Positions 27,797-38,733 are shown, counted from the first letter of the stretch. The stretch is DNA of 64,000 nucleotides from Pseudomonas lactis (GCF_001439845.1 NZ_JYLO01000001.1:186001-250000), one strand, 5' to 3'. The notes: generated by a model not told the origin, from the sequence alone. A program made the numbers and translations.

Positions 27797-29182
27797 TCAT
27801 TCGTCGTCGGCGCTCTGGCTGGCACTGTCGGCGAAGTTCAGGCCGTGTTTGCGCAGTTTGTCATGCAAGGTTTTGCGCGGCACGCCCAAGGCTTCGGCGA
27901 GGCTGCGCACGGAGCTGTGGGGGCGGGTCAGTTCGGCGGCGATCAGGCTTTTTTCGAACTGTTCGACTTGCTCGCTCAGGCCTCCTGGCGTGGAGGTCAG
28001 CACGCCGGCGGCGGGATGGTCCTGGGTGTTGTCCAGGGCCAGCTCCAGGCCGAGGGCGAAACGCTCCGCGGCGTTTTGCAATTCCCGCACATTGCCCGGC
28101 CAGCTGTGGCGCAGCAACAGCGCGCGCTGGCCCGGTTGCAGTTCGTGCAAGGGCAGGCCGTGACGGCTGCTGGCCTCGTCGGCGAAGTGCTGGAACAGCA
28201 TCAGCGCATCTTCACCCCGTTCACGTAGCGGTGGGATGCGCAGCGGCGCCACATTGAGGCGGTAATACAAGTCGGCACGGAAACGGCCCTGGTCAGCGGC
28301 CTGGCGCAGGTCTTCCTTGGTGGCGGCGATAATGCGGATATCCAGCGGGATCAGCTGATTGCCACCCAGGCGTTCCACTACGCGCTCCTGTAAAAGACGC
28401 AGCAACTTGACCTGTACATCCAGGCTCATGCTTTCAATTTCATCCAGAAACAGCGTGCCGCCATTGGCAAACTCGAACTTGCCGATGCGGCGCTTCTGCG
28501 CGCCGGTAAACGCGCCGGGTTCATGGCCGAACAGTTCGCTTTCCACCACCGATTCCGCCAGGGCCCCGGCGTTGATCGCCACAAACGGGCCGCTGCGTCG
28601 GCTTGAGAGGTCGTGCAGGGCGCGGGCGACGACCTCCTTGCCCGCCCCGGTTTCGCCGAGGATCAGCACATCGGCCTTGGTTGCGGCCAGCGCACCGATT
28701 TGCTCGCGCAGGCGCAACATCTGTGGCGAGTGCCCTACCAGGCGCGTGCTCAGTTGCTGGCGGTCGCTGAGGGCCAGGCGCAGGCTGCGGTTGTCCAGTA
28801 CCAGCCGGCGCAGGGCCAGGGCACGACGCACGCTGTCGAGCAGCGCGTCACTGGCGAAGGGTTTTTCCAGGAAGTCATAGGCACCGGCACGCATGGCCTG
28901 CACCGCCAGGGGTACGTCGCCGTGGCCGGTGATCAGCAGCACCGGCAGGTCGGGGTCCTGGCCGTGCAATTCGGTCAACAGTTCCAGGCCGTCCATGCCG
29001 GGCATGCGGATGTCGCTGACCACCACGCCCGGCCAGTCGCGGGACAGGCGTGTGGTGAGCCCGTTGGCTTCGCCCAGGGGCAGGACTTTCAGGCCGGCCA
29101 GGTCCAGGGTCTGGCACAGGGCCTGACGCAGGTGTGGATCGTCGTCGATCAATACCACCTGAATCGAGTTGTCGATACTCAT
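27797..29182 (-). CDS. dctD: DctD-like sigma-54 response regulator
   Basis: The 461-residue activator has a receiver domain (phospho-acceptor in VVVSDIRMPGMDG), an AAA+ domain with Walker A (LGETGAGKEVVA), the sigma-54 contact loop GAFTGAQ and an Fis-type helix-turn-helix at the end (SVRSLAEALGVPRKTLHDKL). It should activate sigma-54 promoters, probably for C4-dicarboxylate uptake as in P. aeruginosa DctD, whose gene also lies beside rml. Its ATG overlaps the dctB stop (ATGA). No transporter gene is nearby. Confidence 0.9.
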   Translation of the reverse strand: MSIDNSIQVVLIDDDPHLRQALCQTLDLAGLKVLPLGEANGLTTRLSRDWPGVVVSDIRMPGMDGLELLTELHGQDPDLPVLLITGHGDVPLAVQAMRAGAYDFLEKPFASDALLDSVRRALALRRLVLDNRSLRLALSDRQQLSTRLVGHSPQMLRLREQIGALAATKADVLILGETGAGKEVVARALHDLSSRRSGPFVAINAGALAESVVESELFGHEPGAFTGAQKRRIGKFEFANGGTLFLDEIESMSLDVQVKLLRLLQERVVERLGGNQLIPLDIRIIAATKEDLRQAADQGRFRADLYYRLNVAPLRIPPLRERGEDALMLFQHFADEASSRHGLPLHELQPGQRALLLRHSWPGNVRELQNAAERFALGLELALDNTQDHPAAGVLTSTPGGLSEQVEQFEKSLIAAELTRPHSSVRSLAEALGVPRKTLHDKLRKHGLNFADSASQSADDE

Positions 29183-30987
29183 ACACTGCGGTCCTCGGAC
29201 GGTTGCAGACTGACGCCCGGCGAGCCGGCACGCAATTTCAAGGTTAACAGCGCGCCGCCTTCCTTGTGGTTGGCAAACGACAGTTCGCCGCCAAAGGCGC
29301 GCATCAGGGTGTCGCAGATCGCCAGGCCCAGGCCCAGGCCTTGGGTGCGCGTCTTGGTGGTGTAGAAAGGCTCGCTGGCGCGGCCCAGGGCTTCCATGCA
29401 AAAGCCCGGGCCGTTGTCGCGAATATACAAGTTGACGCCTTGGGGCGTGGTTTCGGCACTCAGCCACAGTTTGCGTGGCGGGCCTTTTTCGGTGAGGGCG
29501 TCCAGAGCATTGGCCAGCAAGTTACCCAGCACCTGGCGCAGGCGAGTTTCACCTGCCTGCACCCACAAGGTCGCCTCTGGCAGGTCGCGGATCAACTCCA
29601 CCTCCATCGAACGCCGACGCTTGGCCAGCAATGCCAGGGCGTCGTCGAGCGCCGGTTGCAAAGCCACGCTCTCCGGCGCATGCCGGTCGCGGCGGGCGAA
29701 TGCGCGCAGGTGGGCGATGATCGAGGCCATGCGCCCGGTCAATTCGCTGATCAGCTTGAGGTTGCCGCGGGCGTCGTTGGTGCGCTCATGGTCGAGCAGG
29801 ATTTCGGCGTTTTCGGCATAGCTGCGAATCGCCGCCAGTGGCTGATTCAATTCATGGCTGATACTCGCCGACATGGTGCCCAGCGCCGAGAGTTTACCGG
29901 CCTGGACCAAGTCGTCCTGGGCGCGCACCAGTTCTTGCTGGGCATGCTCGCGCTCCAGCACTTCCTGTTTCAGGCGCCGGTTCAGGCCCTCCAGGTCGCT
30001 GGTACGCTCGGCCACGCGCATCTCCAACTCGCGGCGGGCCTTGGCTTCGAAGGCGATGCGTTCCAGGTAGTGCCGGCGGCGCTGCATCAGCAACCCCAGC
30101 AACAGCATCAGCACCAACAACGTGGCGCCGCCTACGGCGACGACCGTGCGCACCGGACGGTTGATCAGCGAGCGCGGCGCGAGGATTTCCACGTTCCAGC
30201 CGGTTTCGGCGATGGCCGTGGATTGGCGCAGCCAGGCGCTGCTGCTGAGGCTCAGCGGCTGCGGGTCGCGGGTGGGGTAGGGCTGGATGGCAACGATGGC
30301 CTCGCGTTCTTCGGCAGTCAGTGGCCGAGTGGCGCGGAATCGCCATTGCGGGCGTGAGGTGAGGATCACCACGCCGTTATGGTCGGTGACCAACAGTTGT
30401 TCCGGGGTATTGCCCCAGAGGCTTTCGGTGTGGTCCAGGTCGACCTTCACCACCAGCACGCCGATGATGGTGTCGCCGTCACGTACCGCGGCAGCGAAGA
30501 AGTAGCCGCGCTTGGCCGAGGTGGTGCCCAGGCCGAAGAAGCGCCCCAGGCGCCCTGCCATGGCCTCGCTGAAATACGGACGGAAGGAGAAGTTGCGCCC
30601 GACAAAGCTGTCTTGTTTGTCCCAGTTGGACGCGGCGAGGGTCTTGCCGGTGGTGTCCATCAAATACATCACCTCTACCCCGGCCTGGGCGGCGACGTCC
30701 TTGAGCAACTGGTTGGCACTGACCAGGTGGGTGCTGACGTGGGGCGCGTCCAATGCGGTGCGCAGGGCCGGCAAGTCACCGAGGATTTGCGGCAGTATTT
30801 CGTAGCGATGCAGGGTGCCCAACAAGTTGGCGACGTAGAGGTCGAGGGTCTGGCGGTTTTGCCCGGCCAGCTCGCTGCGGTAATAGCGCTCGGCCAAATG
30901 CTCCAGCGGCCACAACAGCGGCGCCAGGCACAGAGCCAGCAGGGCTAGGCTGCGCCAGCGGGGTCTTCGCGCAAGAGGTGGGGTCAT
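29179..30987 (-). CDS. dctB: DctB-like C4-dicarboxylate sensor kinase
   Basis: The 602-residue kinase has a membrane helix near 12-30, a large periplasmic double-PAS sensor domain (about 35-285, including DKQDSFVGRNFSFRPYF, a ligand-loop pattern typical of DctB), a second helix near 290-312, a coiled coil (ERTSDLEGLNRRLKQEVLER) and the kinase core with H-box ISHELNQPLAAIRSY and G-box GLGLGLAI. It starts 35 bases after rmlD, so it may share transcription with the rml operon. Confidence 0.9.
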   Translation of the reverse strand: MTPPLARRPRWRSLALLALCLAPLLWPLEHLAERYYRSELAGQNRQTLDLYVANLLGTLHRYEILPQILGDLPALRTALDAPHVSTHLVSANQLLKDVAAQAGVEVMYLMDTTGKTLAASNWDKQDSFVGRNFSFRPYFSEAMAGRLGRFFGLGTTSAKRGYFFAAAVRDGDTIIGVLVVKVDLDHTESLWGNTPEQLLVTDHNGVVILTSRPQWRFRATRPLTAEEREAIVAIQPYPTRDPQPLSLSSSAWLRQSTAIAETGWNVEILAPRSLINRPVRTVVAVGGATLLVLMLLLGLLMQRRRHYLERIAFEAKARRELEMRVAERTSDLEGLNRRLKQEVLEREHAQQELVRAQDDLVQAGKLSALGTMSASISHELNQPLAAIRSYAENAEILLDHERTNDARGNLKLISELTGRMASIIAHLRAFARRDRHAPESVALQPALDDALALLAKRRRSMEVELIRDLPEATLWVQAGETRLRQVLGNLLANALDALTEKGPPRKLWLSAETTPQGVNLYIRDNGPGFCMEALGRASEPFYTTKTRTQGLGLGLAICDTLMRAFGGELSFANHKEGGALLTLKLRAGSPGVSLQPSEDRSV

Positions 30988-31021
30988 GGAAGTCGCGCCT
31001 GTGGGTACAGGCGCATTATGC

Positions 31022-31891
31022 CTAGTGCTGCTGTGCAAGACACTCGTGCAATGCGTCCTGCCACTGTGGCTGGCTGACGTGCCATTGCTGTTGCAGGCGC
31101 GTGCAGTCCAGGCGCGAGTTCAGCGGGCGCTTGGCGGGGGTCGGGTAGGCGCTGGAAGGGATCGGTTCCAGCTCGGCGCAGGCCTTGCCTTCGGCGCGCA
31201 GTTGCTCGCCAATCGCCTCGGCAAAACCGAACCACGAGGTTTCACCCTGGGCAGTGAGGTGGTAAACGCCCCAATCCCCTGCCTTACCGGCCTGCCACTG
31301 CTCGATCAGCACACGGGTGCTGTTGGCGATAGTCCCGGCCCAGGTCGGCGCACCGATCTGGTCGGCCACGATGCGCATCTGCGGTTTTTCCTGCAGCAGG
31401 CGCTGCATGGTCAGCAGGAAATTCTTGCCATGGCTCGAATAGACCCAACTGGTACGCAAGATCAGGTACTGGCCACCTACAGCCGCAATCGCCTGCTCAC
31501 CCGCCAGCTTGCTCTGGCCGTAGACACCCAATGGGTTGGGCGTGTCGTCTTCGGTGTAGGCGGCAGGTTTGCTGCCGTCGAACACGTAGTCGGTCGAGTA
31601 ATGGATCAGCGGGATACCCAGCGCCTTGGCTTCCTCGGCGAGGATGCCGGGGGCGATGGCATTGATGGCAAACGCAGCGTCCGGTTCGCTCTCGGCCAGA
31701 TCGACGGCGGTGTGGGCCGCCGCGTTGATGATCAGGCCAGGGCGATGGGCGCGCACTTGTTGGCGGATAAGGTCTGCGTCTGCCAGGTCAAGCTGGTCGC
31801 GGCCCAGGACGATAAGTTCGCCCAGGCCCTGGAGCCGCTGTTGCAGCTCCTGGGAGACTTGGCCGTGTTGGCCGGTGATGAGGATTTTCAT
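31022..31891 (-). CDS. rmlD: dTDP-4-dehydrorhamnose reductase
   Basis: The 289-residue SDR enzyme has the nucleotide-binding start [16 protein letters not shown], the catalytic YGQSK and the family motif STDYVFDG. It performs the last step of dTDP-L-rhamnose synthesis. It is the fourth gene of rmlBACD and overlaps rmlC by four bases. Confidence 0.96.
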   Translation of the reverse strand: MKILITGQHGQVSQELQQRLQGLGELIVLGRDQLDLADADLIRQQVRAHRPGLIINAAAHTAVDLAESEPDAAFAINAIAPGILAEEAKALGIPLIHYSTDYVFDGSKPAAYTEDDTPNPLGVYGQSKLAGEQAIAAVGGQYLILRTSWVYSSHGKNFLLTMQRLLQEKPQMRIVADQIGAPTWAGTIANSTRVLIEQWQAGKAGDWGVYHLTAQGETSWFGFAEAIGEQLRAEGKACAELEPIPSSAYPTPAKRPLNSRLDCTRLQQQWHVSQPQWQDALHECLAQQH

Positions 31892-32433
31892 GGGAACAAG
31901 TCAGCGTCCATCAGCAGTTTACCGACCTGATCCTTGGCGGAGAGTTGCGGCGGTTCGGCCAGCTCCCAGTCGATAGCCAGCGTCGGGTCATTCCAGAGAA
32001 TGCTGCGCTCGGCGCTTGGCTGGTAGTAGTCGGTGGTTTTGTACAGGAATTCTGCGTACTCACTCAATACCACGAAACCATGGGCGAAGCCTTCCGGCAC
32101 CCAGAGTTGGCGATGGTTCTGTGCCGACAGGCGGACACCCACCCACTGGCCAAAGTTGGGTGAGCTGCGACGGATGTCGACCGCTACGTCCAACACTTCA
32201 CCGTAGGTGACACGTACCAGCTTGCCTTGAGTGTGTTCAAGCTGATAGTGCAAACCTCGCAGCACGCCTTTTTGCGAGCGTGAGTGATTGTCCTGCACGA
32301 AATTACGCTTGAGCCCGGTGGCCGCTTCAAAGGCGCGCGCATTGAAACTTTCGTAGAAGAAACCGCGTTCGTCGCCGAATACCTTTGGCTCGAGGATGAG
32401 TACGCCGGGTAGTGTGGTTTCAACTACATTCAC
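31888..32433 (-). CDS. rmlC: dTDP-4-dehydrorhamnose 3,5-epimerase
   Basis: The 181-residue cupin enzyme shows the catalytic His in LRGLHYQ and the sugar-binding [10 protein letters not shown]. It epimerises the 4-keto sugar at C3 and C5. It overlaps both rmlA and rmlD by four bases, indicating tight coupling. Confidence 0.96.
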   Translation of the reverse strand: MNVVETTLPGVLILEPKVFGDERGFFYESFNARAFEAATGLKRNFVQDNHSRSQKGVLRGLHYQLEHTQGKLVRVTYGEVLDVAVDIRRSSPNFGQWVGVRLSAQNHRQLWVPEGFAHGFVVLSEYAEFLYKTTDYYQPSAERSILWNDPTLAIDWELAEPPQLSAKDQVGKLLMDADLFP

Positions 32434-33305
32434 TGGGTCTCTCCGGCAAGCGAGTAGAGGTATTGGCCATAGCCGGTCTTGCCAAAGTACTTGGCGCGCT
32501 CCAGCAGATAGTCACGATCGATCCAGCCGTTTTCGTAGGCGATTTCTTCCAGGCAGGCCACTTTCAAGCCTTGGCGGTGCTCGATGGTCTGAACGTAGGT
32601 CGAGGCTTCCAACAGGCTGTCATGGGTGCCGGTGTCGAGCCAGGCGAAACCACGACCGAAGCGTTCAACGTGTAGATCGCCACGCTGGAGGTAGGCATTG
32701 TTGACGTCGGTGATCTCCAACTCGCCGCGTGGCGACGGCTTGACCGCCTTGGCGATCTTGATCACGTCGTTGTCGTAGAAGTACAGGCCGGTCACCGCGT
32801 AGTGGGACTTGGGTTTAGCCGGTTTTTCTTCGATGGACAGGGCGCGGCCTTCGCTATCGAAGTCAATCACACCGAAGCGCTCAGGGTCTTTGACCCAGTA
32901 GCCGAACACCGTGGCGCCCGAAGGACGTTCGGCGGCGGTGCGCAGTTGCTCGCCGAAATGCTGGCCGTGGAAGATGTTGTCCCCCAGGATCAAGCACACA
33001 GGGTCATCGCCAATGAACTCTTCGCCGATGATAAATGCCTGGGCCAGGCCGTCCGGCGAAGGCTGCTGCGCGTAGGTGAAGCGCACGCCGAACTGGCTGC
33101 CATCGCCCAGCAGGTTCTGGTATTGCGGCAAGTCCACTGGCGTGGAGATCACCAGAATATCCTTGATCCCGGCCAGCATCAGTACCGAGATCGGGTAGTA
33201 AATCATCGGCTTGTCATACACCGGCAACAACTGTTTGGACACGCCCAGGGTAATGGGGTGCAAACGCGTGCCGGAACCGCCGGCCAATACAATTCCCTTC
33301 ATCAT
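32430..33305 (-). CDS. rmlA: Glucose-1-phosphate thymidylyltransferase
   Basis: The 291-residue enzyme has the nucleotidyltransferase signature [20 protein letters not shown] and the metal-binding LILGDNIF. It makes dTDP-glucose from glucose-1-phosphate and dTTP. Two adjacent ATG codons (33305 and 33302) could start it; both overlap the end of rmlB. Confidence 0.96.
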   Translation of the reverse strand: MMKGIVLAGGSGTRLHPITLGVSKQLLPVYDKPMIYYPISVLMLAGIKDILVISTPVDLPQYQNLLGDGSQFGVRFTYAQQPSPDGLAQAFIIGEEFIGDDPVCLILGDNIFHGQHFGEQLRTAAERPSGATVFGYWVKDPERFGVIDFDSEGRALSIEEKPAKPKSHYAVTGLYFYDNDVIKIAKAVKPSPRGELEITDVNNAYLQRGDLHVERFGRGFAWLDTGTHDSLLEASTYVQTIEHRQGLKVACLEEIAYENGWIDRDYLLERAKYFGKTGYGQYLYSLAGETQ

Positions 33306-34384
33306 GCGATCAAATCCTTCACGTCAGTATTGCCCAGTCGTTCACCTTGATAACTACCGTCCTGGACCCTGCGGCACCATTCCAGGTTATCGAGGTACCA
33401 CTGCACGGTTTTGCGCAGGCCGGTCTCGAAGGTTTCTTCCGGGACCCAGCCCAGTTCGCGTTCGATCTTGCTGGCGTCGATGGCGTAGCGTTGGTCGTGG
33501 CCTGGGCGATCCTTGACGAAGGTGATCAGGTCGGTGAATTTCTCCACGCCGGCTGGGCGTTGTGGCGCCAGTTCTTCCAGCAGGGCGCAAATGCCACGTA
33601 CCACGTCGATGTTTTTCTGTTCGTTGTGGCCGCCGATATTGTAGGTCTCGCCCACAACCCCAGTGGTCACCACTTTGAGCAGTGCACGGGCGTGATCCTC
33701 GACGAACAGCCAGTCACGCACCTGCAGACCATCGCCATACACCGGCAGTGGCTTGCCCGCCAGGGCGTTGAGAATCACCAGCGGGATCAATTTTTCAGGA
33801 AAGTGGAACGGCCCGTAATTGTTCGAGCAGTTGGTCAACAGCACTGGCAGGCCATAGGTGCGCTGCCAGGCGCGTACCAGGTGGTCAGACGCTGCCTTGC
33901 TCGCGGAATACGGCGAGCTCGGTGCGTACGGCGTGGTCTCGGTGAAGAGGTCGTCCACGCCGTGCAGGTCGCCATACACCTCGTCAGTGGAGATGTGGTG
34001 GAAACGGAACGCGCTTTTTGCCGGCTCTGCCAGCTTCTGCCAATAGGCGCGCGTGGCTTCCAACAGGCTGTAGGTGCCAACGATGTTGGTCTGGATAAAA
34101 TCCGACGGACCGTCAATGGAGCGGTCCACATGGGACTCGGCCGCCAAGTGCATGATCGCATCAGGTTCGAAGCGTGCGAGTACGCCGCTGACGGTGGCCT
34201 GGTCGATGATATCGGCCTGGACAAACTCATAGCGGCTGTTGGACGCGATGCTGGCCAGCGACTCGAGGTTGCCGGCGTAAGTCAGCTTGTCCAGGTTGAG
34301 CACTTCATGCTCAGTGTGTTGAATCAAGTGCCGGATCAGGGCCGAGCCAATAAATCCGGCACCGCCGGTGATGAGAATGCGCAT
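33302..34384 (-). CDS. rmlB: dTDP-glucose 4,6-dehydratase
   Basis: The 360-residue SDR enzyme shows [14 protein letters not shown] at the NAD site, STDEVYGDL with the catalytic acidic pair and YSASK. It converts dTDP-glucose to the 4-keto-6-deoxy sugar and heads the rmlBACD operon. Rhamnose made here would feed O-antigen, exopolysaccharide or rhamnolipid synthesis; no glycosyltransferase is in the window. Confidence 0.97.
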   Translation of the reverse strand: MRILITGGAGFIGSALIRHLIQHTEHEVLNLDKLTYAGNLESLASIASNSRYEFVQADIIDQATVSGVLARFEPDAIMHLAAESHVDRSIDGPSDFIQTNIVGTYSLLEATRAYWQKLAEPAKSAFRFHHISTDEVYGDLHGVDDLFTETTPYAPSSPYSASKAASDHLVRAWQRTYGLPVLLTNCSNNYGPFHFPEKLIPLVILNALAGKPLPVYGDGLQVRDWLFVEDHARALLKVVTTGVVGETYNIGGHNEQKNIDVVRGICALLEELAPQRPAGVEKFTDLITFVKDRPGHDQRYAIDASKIERELGWVPEETFETGLRKTVQWYLDNLEWCRRVQDGSYQGERLGNTDVKDLIA

Positions 34385-34535
34385 GTCGAGGGCCTTTTCC
34401 TTAGACGGACACTGGGCGAAAGTAGCATAGCTTGAGTTGTGAATCGGGCCGGCGCAAGCACCGTGAGTAGAAGGGGTTGATTAACGCCACAGAACAATGG
34501 CGATATAGACGCCTGAAAAAACAAAGGTCGTCACA

Positions 34536-37445
34536 ATGTCGTTAGCCACGTTGACCCACCGTGCCAGCTTGCCTTGCCCACAAGTCACCCCCGAACAGGC
34601 CGCATGCCTGCTCGATCGACACTATGGATTGACGGGCAAATTACGCTCATTGGGCAGTCAACAAGACCTCAACTACAGAATTGACAGCACGCAGGGCCGT
34701 TTCGTTCTGAAAGTCTGCCGGGGTGACTACGCCGCGGTTGAACTCCAGGCCCAGCACGCGGCCCTCAACAGCCTGGGCACGCATCCCGGCCTGCGCGTGC
34801 CCAAGGTTATCCAGACCGTAGAAGGTGAAGAGTTGCTGACGGTCAACGTCGATGACCAAACCCTGCACCTGCGGCTGTTGGACTATATCGACGGCCAACC
34901 CCTGACGCATTTGCCCCACCTGAGCCGCACCGTGATCGAAGGCTTTGGTGAGCTGTGCGGGCAAATGAGCAACGCGCTGGCAGGTTTCGAACACCCTGGC
35001 CTGGAGCGCACCCTGCAATGGGACCCGCGCCACGCGCAGGCATTGATCAACCACCTGCTGGCAACCTTGCCCGACCTGCCGCAGCGTGCTGCTTTGGAGC
35101 AGGTGGCCAGGCAGGTCGAAGCGCATGTCCAGCCGTTGGCGGCACACCTGCCGTGGCAGGCGGTGCACATGGATATCACCGATGACAACGTGGTGTGGCA
35201 GCGTGATGCCCAGCGGCACTGGCGTATACAAGGCGTGATCGATTTTGGCGATCTGGTGCGTACCTGGCGAATTGCCGACCTGTCGGTGACCTGCGCGGCG
35301 CTTTTGCACCATGCCGACGGTGATCCGTTTGCCCTCTTGCCGGCGATCCAGGCCTGCCACGCGGTCACGCCCTTGCAGCGCGAAGAGTTAGAGGTGCTGT
35401 GGCCGTTGATCGTCGCTCGCGCGGCAGTGTTGGTGCTCAGCAGTGAGCAGCAGCAACGCCTGGACCCGGATAACACTTATCTAAAGAAAAACGCCGAGCA
35501 CGAGTGGGAAATTTTCGATATCGCCACGTCGGTGTCCTTTGAGCTGATGCAAGCGGCGATTCTGCGCAGCGTCGGCGAAACATTACCGTCCGTCGCCAAC
35601 CACGACTTCGCGCCTTTATTGCCAGGTTTGGTGGGTCGCGAGTTCGCCCTGATCGACCTGGGCGTACTCAGCCCGCATTTCGAGGCAGGCAATTGGGAAA
35701 CTCCCGGCATAGATCGGCGCTTGCTGGATGAAGCGGCGACGGTGCATGGGCTGGCGGCCAGTCGTTATGGGCAATACCGCTTGTCGCGCACCCGTCCCGA
35801 CAGTGCGGTGGAGCCCGAGACCTTCCCCCTGCATGTCGAGCTGCATCTGCCCCACGGCACGGTTTTGGAGGCGCCCTTTGCGGGAACGCTGCGCGAAGGC
35901 ACCGACGGCTTACTGTGCATGCATAGCAGTGGGCTGAGCCTGCGCTTGTGGGGCGTGCGAACATCACTCAAGCCCGGTGCAACGCTGGTGAAAGGGCAGG
36001 TGCTGGGCGAGGTTCATGGGCCGTTGACCGTGCAGTTATGCCGCGCCGACCTTGAGCCACCGCTGTTCTGCACACCTTCCCGGGCGTTGGCATGGCAGGC
36101 GTTGTGCCCGTCACCCGCGGCGCTGTTGGGCCTGGCCTGTGATGCTGAGCCGGAACTGGACCCAGAGGCCCTGCTGGCCCGGCGGGATGCCAGCTTTGCC
36201 CGCTCCCAGAAGCACTACTACGCCGACCCACCGCGTATCGAGCGCGGCTGGCGTAACCACCTGATCGATATGCAGGGCCGATCCTACCTCGACATGCTCA
36301 ACAACGTGGCCGTGCTGGGCCATGGCCACCCGCGCATGGCTGAGGTGGCGGCTCGGCAATGGTCGTTGCTCAACACCAACTCGCGCTTTCACTATGCGGC
36401 AATTGCCGAGTTCTCCGAGCGCCTGCTGGCGTTGGCGCCACAGGGCATGGACCGGGTGTTCCTGGTCAACAGCGGCACGGAGGCCAATGACCTGGCGATT
36501 CGTTTGGCCTGGGCCTACAGCGGCGGGCGCGACATGCTCAGCGTGCTGGAGGCCTACCACGGCTGGTCGGTGGCGGCGGATGCCGTGTCCACCTCGATTG
36601 CCGATAACCCCCAGGCCTTGAGCAGCCGCCCGGATTGGGTACACCCGGTGACGGCGCCCAATACCTACCGCGGTGAGTTCCGCGGGCCGGCCAGTGCGCC
36701 GGACTATGTACGAAGCGTGGAGCATAACCTGGCGAAAATCGCCGCGAGCCGGCGTCAATTGGCCGGGTTCATCTGCGAGCCGGTGTACGGCAATGCCGGC
36801 GGCATCTCCCTGCCAGCGGGTTACCTGCAACAGGTATATGGCTTGGTCCGTGCCCAGGGTGGCGTGTGCATCGCCGACGAAGTGCAGGTGGGTTACGGCC
36901 GCATGGGGCATTTCTTCTGGGGGTTTGAACAGCAGGGTGTGGTGCCCGACATCATCACCATGGCCAAAGGCATGGGCAACGGCCAGCCGTTGGGCGCGGT
37001 GATCACCCGTCGAGAAATTGCCGAGGCACTGGAGGCCGAGGGTTACTTCTTCTCGTCATCCGGAGGCAGCCCGGTCAGCTGCCGGATCGGCATGGCAGTG
37101 CTGGACGTGATGGAGGAGGAAAAACTGTGGGAAAACGCCCAAGTGGTAGGCGGGCATTTCAAGGCACGACTGGAGAAATTGATCGACCGCCACTCACTCG
37201 TCGGTGCTGTACACGGTTCGGGATTCTATCTGGGCCTTGAACTGGTGCGTGATCGCCATACCCTCGAACCTGCGACGGCAGAAACCGCCTTGTTGTGTGA
37301 TCGTCTGCGTGAGTTGGGGATTTTCATGCAGCCTACGGGGGATTACCTGAATATCCTCAAGATCAAGCCGCCGATGGTCACTTCCCGGCGCAGCGTGGAT
37401 TTCTTTGTCGACATGCTGTCGAAAGTGCTGGATGAGCAACTGTGA
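34536..37445 (+). CDS. Fusion: APH-type kinase, M23-like domain, class III aminotransferase/phospholyase
   Basis: This 969-residue protein has three parts. Residues 1-350 are an APH-family kinase with HMDITDDN (catalytic loop) and GVIDFGD (metal site), close in style to hydroxylysine kinase. Residues 420-530 form a beta domain resembling the M23/lipoyl fold but without an obvious zinc site. Residues 555-965 are a class III PLP enzyme (LVNSGTEANDLAIRLAW; PLP Lys in MAKGMGNGQPLG) similar to ethanolamine-phosphate or phosphohydroxylysine phospholyases. A kinase plus phospholyase in one chain suggests phosphorylation and then elimination of an amino alcohol. The substrate is unknown. AAAGG precedes the ATG; aguA follows. 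Confidence 0.8.
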   Translation: MSLATLTHRASLPCPQVTPEQAACLLDRHYGLTGKLRSLGSQQDLNYRIDSTQGRFVLKVCRGDYAAVELQAQHAALNSLGTHPGLRVPKVIQTVEGEELLTVNVDDQTLHLRLLDYIDGQPLTHLPHLSRTVIEGFGELCGQMSNALAGFEHPGLERTLQWDPRHAQALINHLLATLPDLPQRAALEQVARQVEAHVQPLAAHLPWQAVHMDITDDNVVWQRDAQRHWRIQGVIDFGDLVRTWRIADLSVTCAALLHHADGDPFALLPAIQACHAVTPLQREELEVLWPLIVARAAVLVLSSEQQQRLDPDNTYLKKNAEHEWEIFDIATSVSFELMQAAILRSVGETLPSVANHDFAPLLPGLVGREFALIDLGVLSPHFEAGNWETPGIDRRLLDEAATVHGLAASRYGQYRLSRTRPDSAVEPETFPLHVELHLPHGTVLEAPFAGTLREGTDGLLCMHSSGLSLRLWGVRTSLKPGATLVKGQVLGEVHGPLTVQLCRADLEPPLFCTPSRALAWQALCPSPAALLGLACDAEPELDPEALLARRDASFARSQKHYYADPPRIERGWRNHLIDMQGRSYLDMLNNVAVLGHGHPRMAEVAARQWSLLNTNSRFHYAAIAEFSERLLALAPQGMDRVFLVNSGTEANDLAIRLAWAYSGGRDMLSVLEAYHGWSVAADAVSTSIADNPQALSSRPDWVHPVTAPNTYRGEFRGPASAPDYVRSVEHNLAKIAASRRQLAGFICEPVYGNAGGISLPAGYLQQVYGLVRAQGGVCIADEVQVGYGRMGHFFWGFEQQGVVPDIITMAKGMGNGQPLGAVITRREIAEALEAEGYFFSSSGGSPVSCRIGMAVLDVMEEEKLWENAQVVGGHFKARLEKLIDRHSLVGAVHGSGFYLGLELVRDRHTLEPATAETALLCDRLRELGIFMQPTGDYLNILKIKPPMVTSRRSVDFFVDMLSKVLDEQL

Positions 37446-37566
37446 TTTATCGATGGTTATCGGCTATTTGTTGCAGAACTGAGCACCTATCGTATTTTTA
37501 GGCTGTTAAAGCCGATTTTTATCCATTATAAAGTTGCCCTTCACCCCATTCGGAGCCCTGATCGCC

Positions 37567-38673
37567 ATGACCACCTTGCACAGCACACCTCGCGCCGATG
37601 GCTTTCACATGCCTGCCGAATGGGCGCCCCAGACTCAGACCTGGATGATCTGGCCCGAGCGCCCAGACAACTGGCGCCTGGGCGGCAAGCCTGCGCAGGC
37701 GGCCCATGTGGCGGTGGCCAAGGCCATCGCGCGGTTTGAGCCGGTGACCGTCGCGGTTTCCGCCGGCCAGTACGAAAACGCCCGTGCCCGCCTGGACGTG
37801 CCCAATATCCGCGTGGTGGAAATGTCCAATGACGACGCCTGGGTTCGCGACACCGGCCCGACTTTCGTGATCAACGGCAGTGGTGAAGTACGGGGTGTGA
37901 ACTGGGACTTCAACGCCTGGGGTGGTTTTGACGGCGGCCTGTATTCGCCGTGGAACCGCGATTCCCAGGTGGGAGGCAAGATCCTCGAGATGGAGCGCAC
38001 ACCGCGTTACCGCACTGAAGGCTTTGTGCTTGAAGGCGGTTCGATTCATGTCGACGGCGAAGGCACACTGATCACCACCGAAGAGTGCCTGTTGAACCGC
38101 AACCGCAACCCGCACCTTGATCGTGCGGCCATTGAGGCGGTGCTCAGCGATAACCTAGCTGTGGATAAGATCATCTGGTTGCCGGACGGCCTGTTCAACG
38201 ACGAAACCGACGGCCATGTGGATAACTTCTGCTGCTACGTGCGTCCGGGCGAAGTGCTGTTGGCCTGGACCGACGACCCGCAAGACCCGAACTACCCACG
38301 CTGCCACGCAGCCATGGATGTGCTGCAAAGCAGCACCGATGCCCAGGGTCGCTCGTTCATCGTGCATAAAATGCCGATCCCGGGTCCGCTGTATGCCACT
38401 GAGGAGGAATGCGCCGGGGTAGATTTGGTTGATGGCAGCCAGGAGCGTAATCCGACCGTGCGGTTGGCCGGTTCCTACGTCAACTTCCTGATCGTCAACG
38501 GCGGCATCATCGCGCCGAGCTTCGATGACCCGTTGGACGACCAGGCCAAGCAAATCCTGCAGAATCTGTTCCCACAGCATGAAGTGGTGATGGTGCCGGG
38601 TCGCGAACTGTTACTGGGCGGGGGCAATATCCATTGCCTGACCCAACAGCAGCCCGCCCCGCAGCGAAAGTGA
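37567..38673 (+). CDS. aguA: Agmatine deiminase
   Basis: The 368-residue guanidino-group hydrolase shows VRDTGPTFV, the ETDGHVDNF catalytic His region and the C-terminal nucleophile Cys in [13 protein letters not shown]. It turns agmatine into N-carbamoylputrescine. aguB is not adjacent here. I chose ATG 37567 ([13 protein letters not shown]) over an in-frame alternative 11 codons earlier because it matches the family start. A strong terminator follows. Confidence 0.95.
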   Translation: MTTLHSTPRADGFHMPAEWAPQTQTWMIWPERPDNWRLGGKPAQAAHVAVAKAIARFEPVTVAVSAGQYENARARLDVPNIRVVEMSNDDAWVRDTGPTFVINGSGEVRGVNWDFNAWGGFDGGLYSPWNRDSQVGGKILEMERTPRYRTEGFVLEGGSIHVDGEGTLITTEECLLNRNRNPHLDRAAIEAVLSDNLAVDKIIWLPDGLFNDETDGHVDNFCCYVRPGEVLLAWTDDPQDPNYPRCHAAMDVLQSSTDAQGRSFIVHKMPIPGPLYATEEECAGVDLVDGSQERNPTVRLAGSYVNFLIVNGGIIAPSFDDPLDDQAKQILQNLFPQHEVVMVPGRELLLGGGNIHCLTQQQPAPQRK

Positions 38674-38733
38674 GTGCAGTTGTAACAGCGCCTTGATGGC
38701 GTAGGAGCACTGCGCCCTTGCGGTGCTCCCCGC

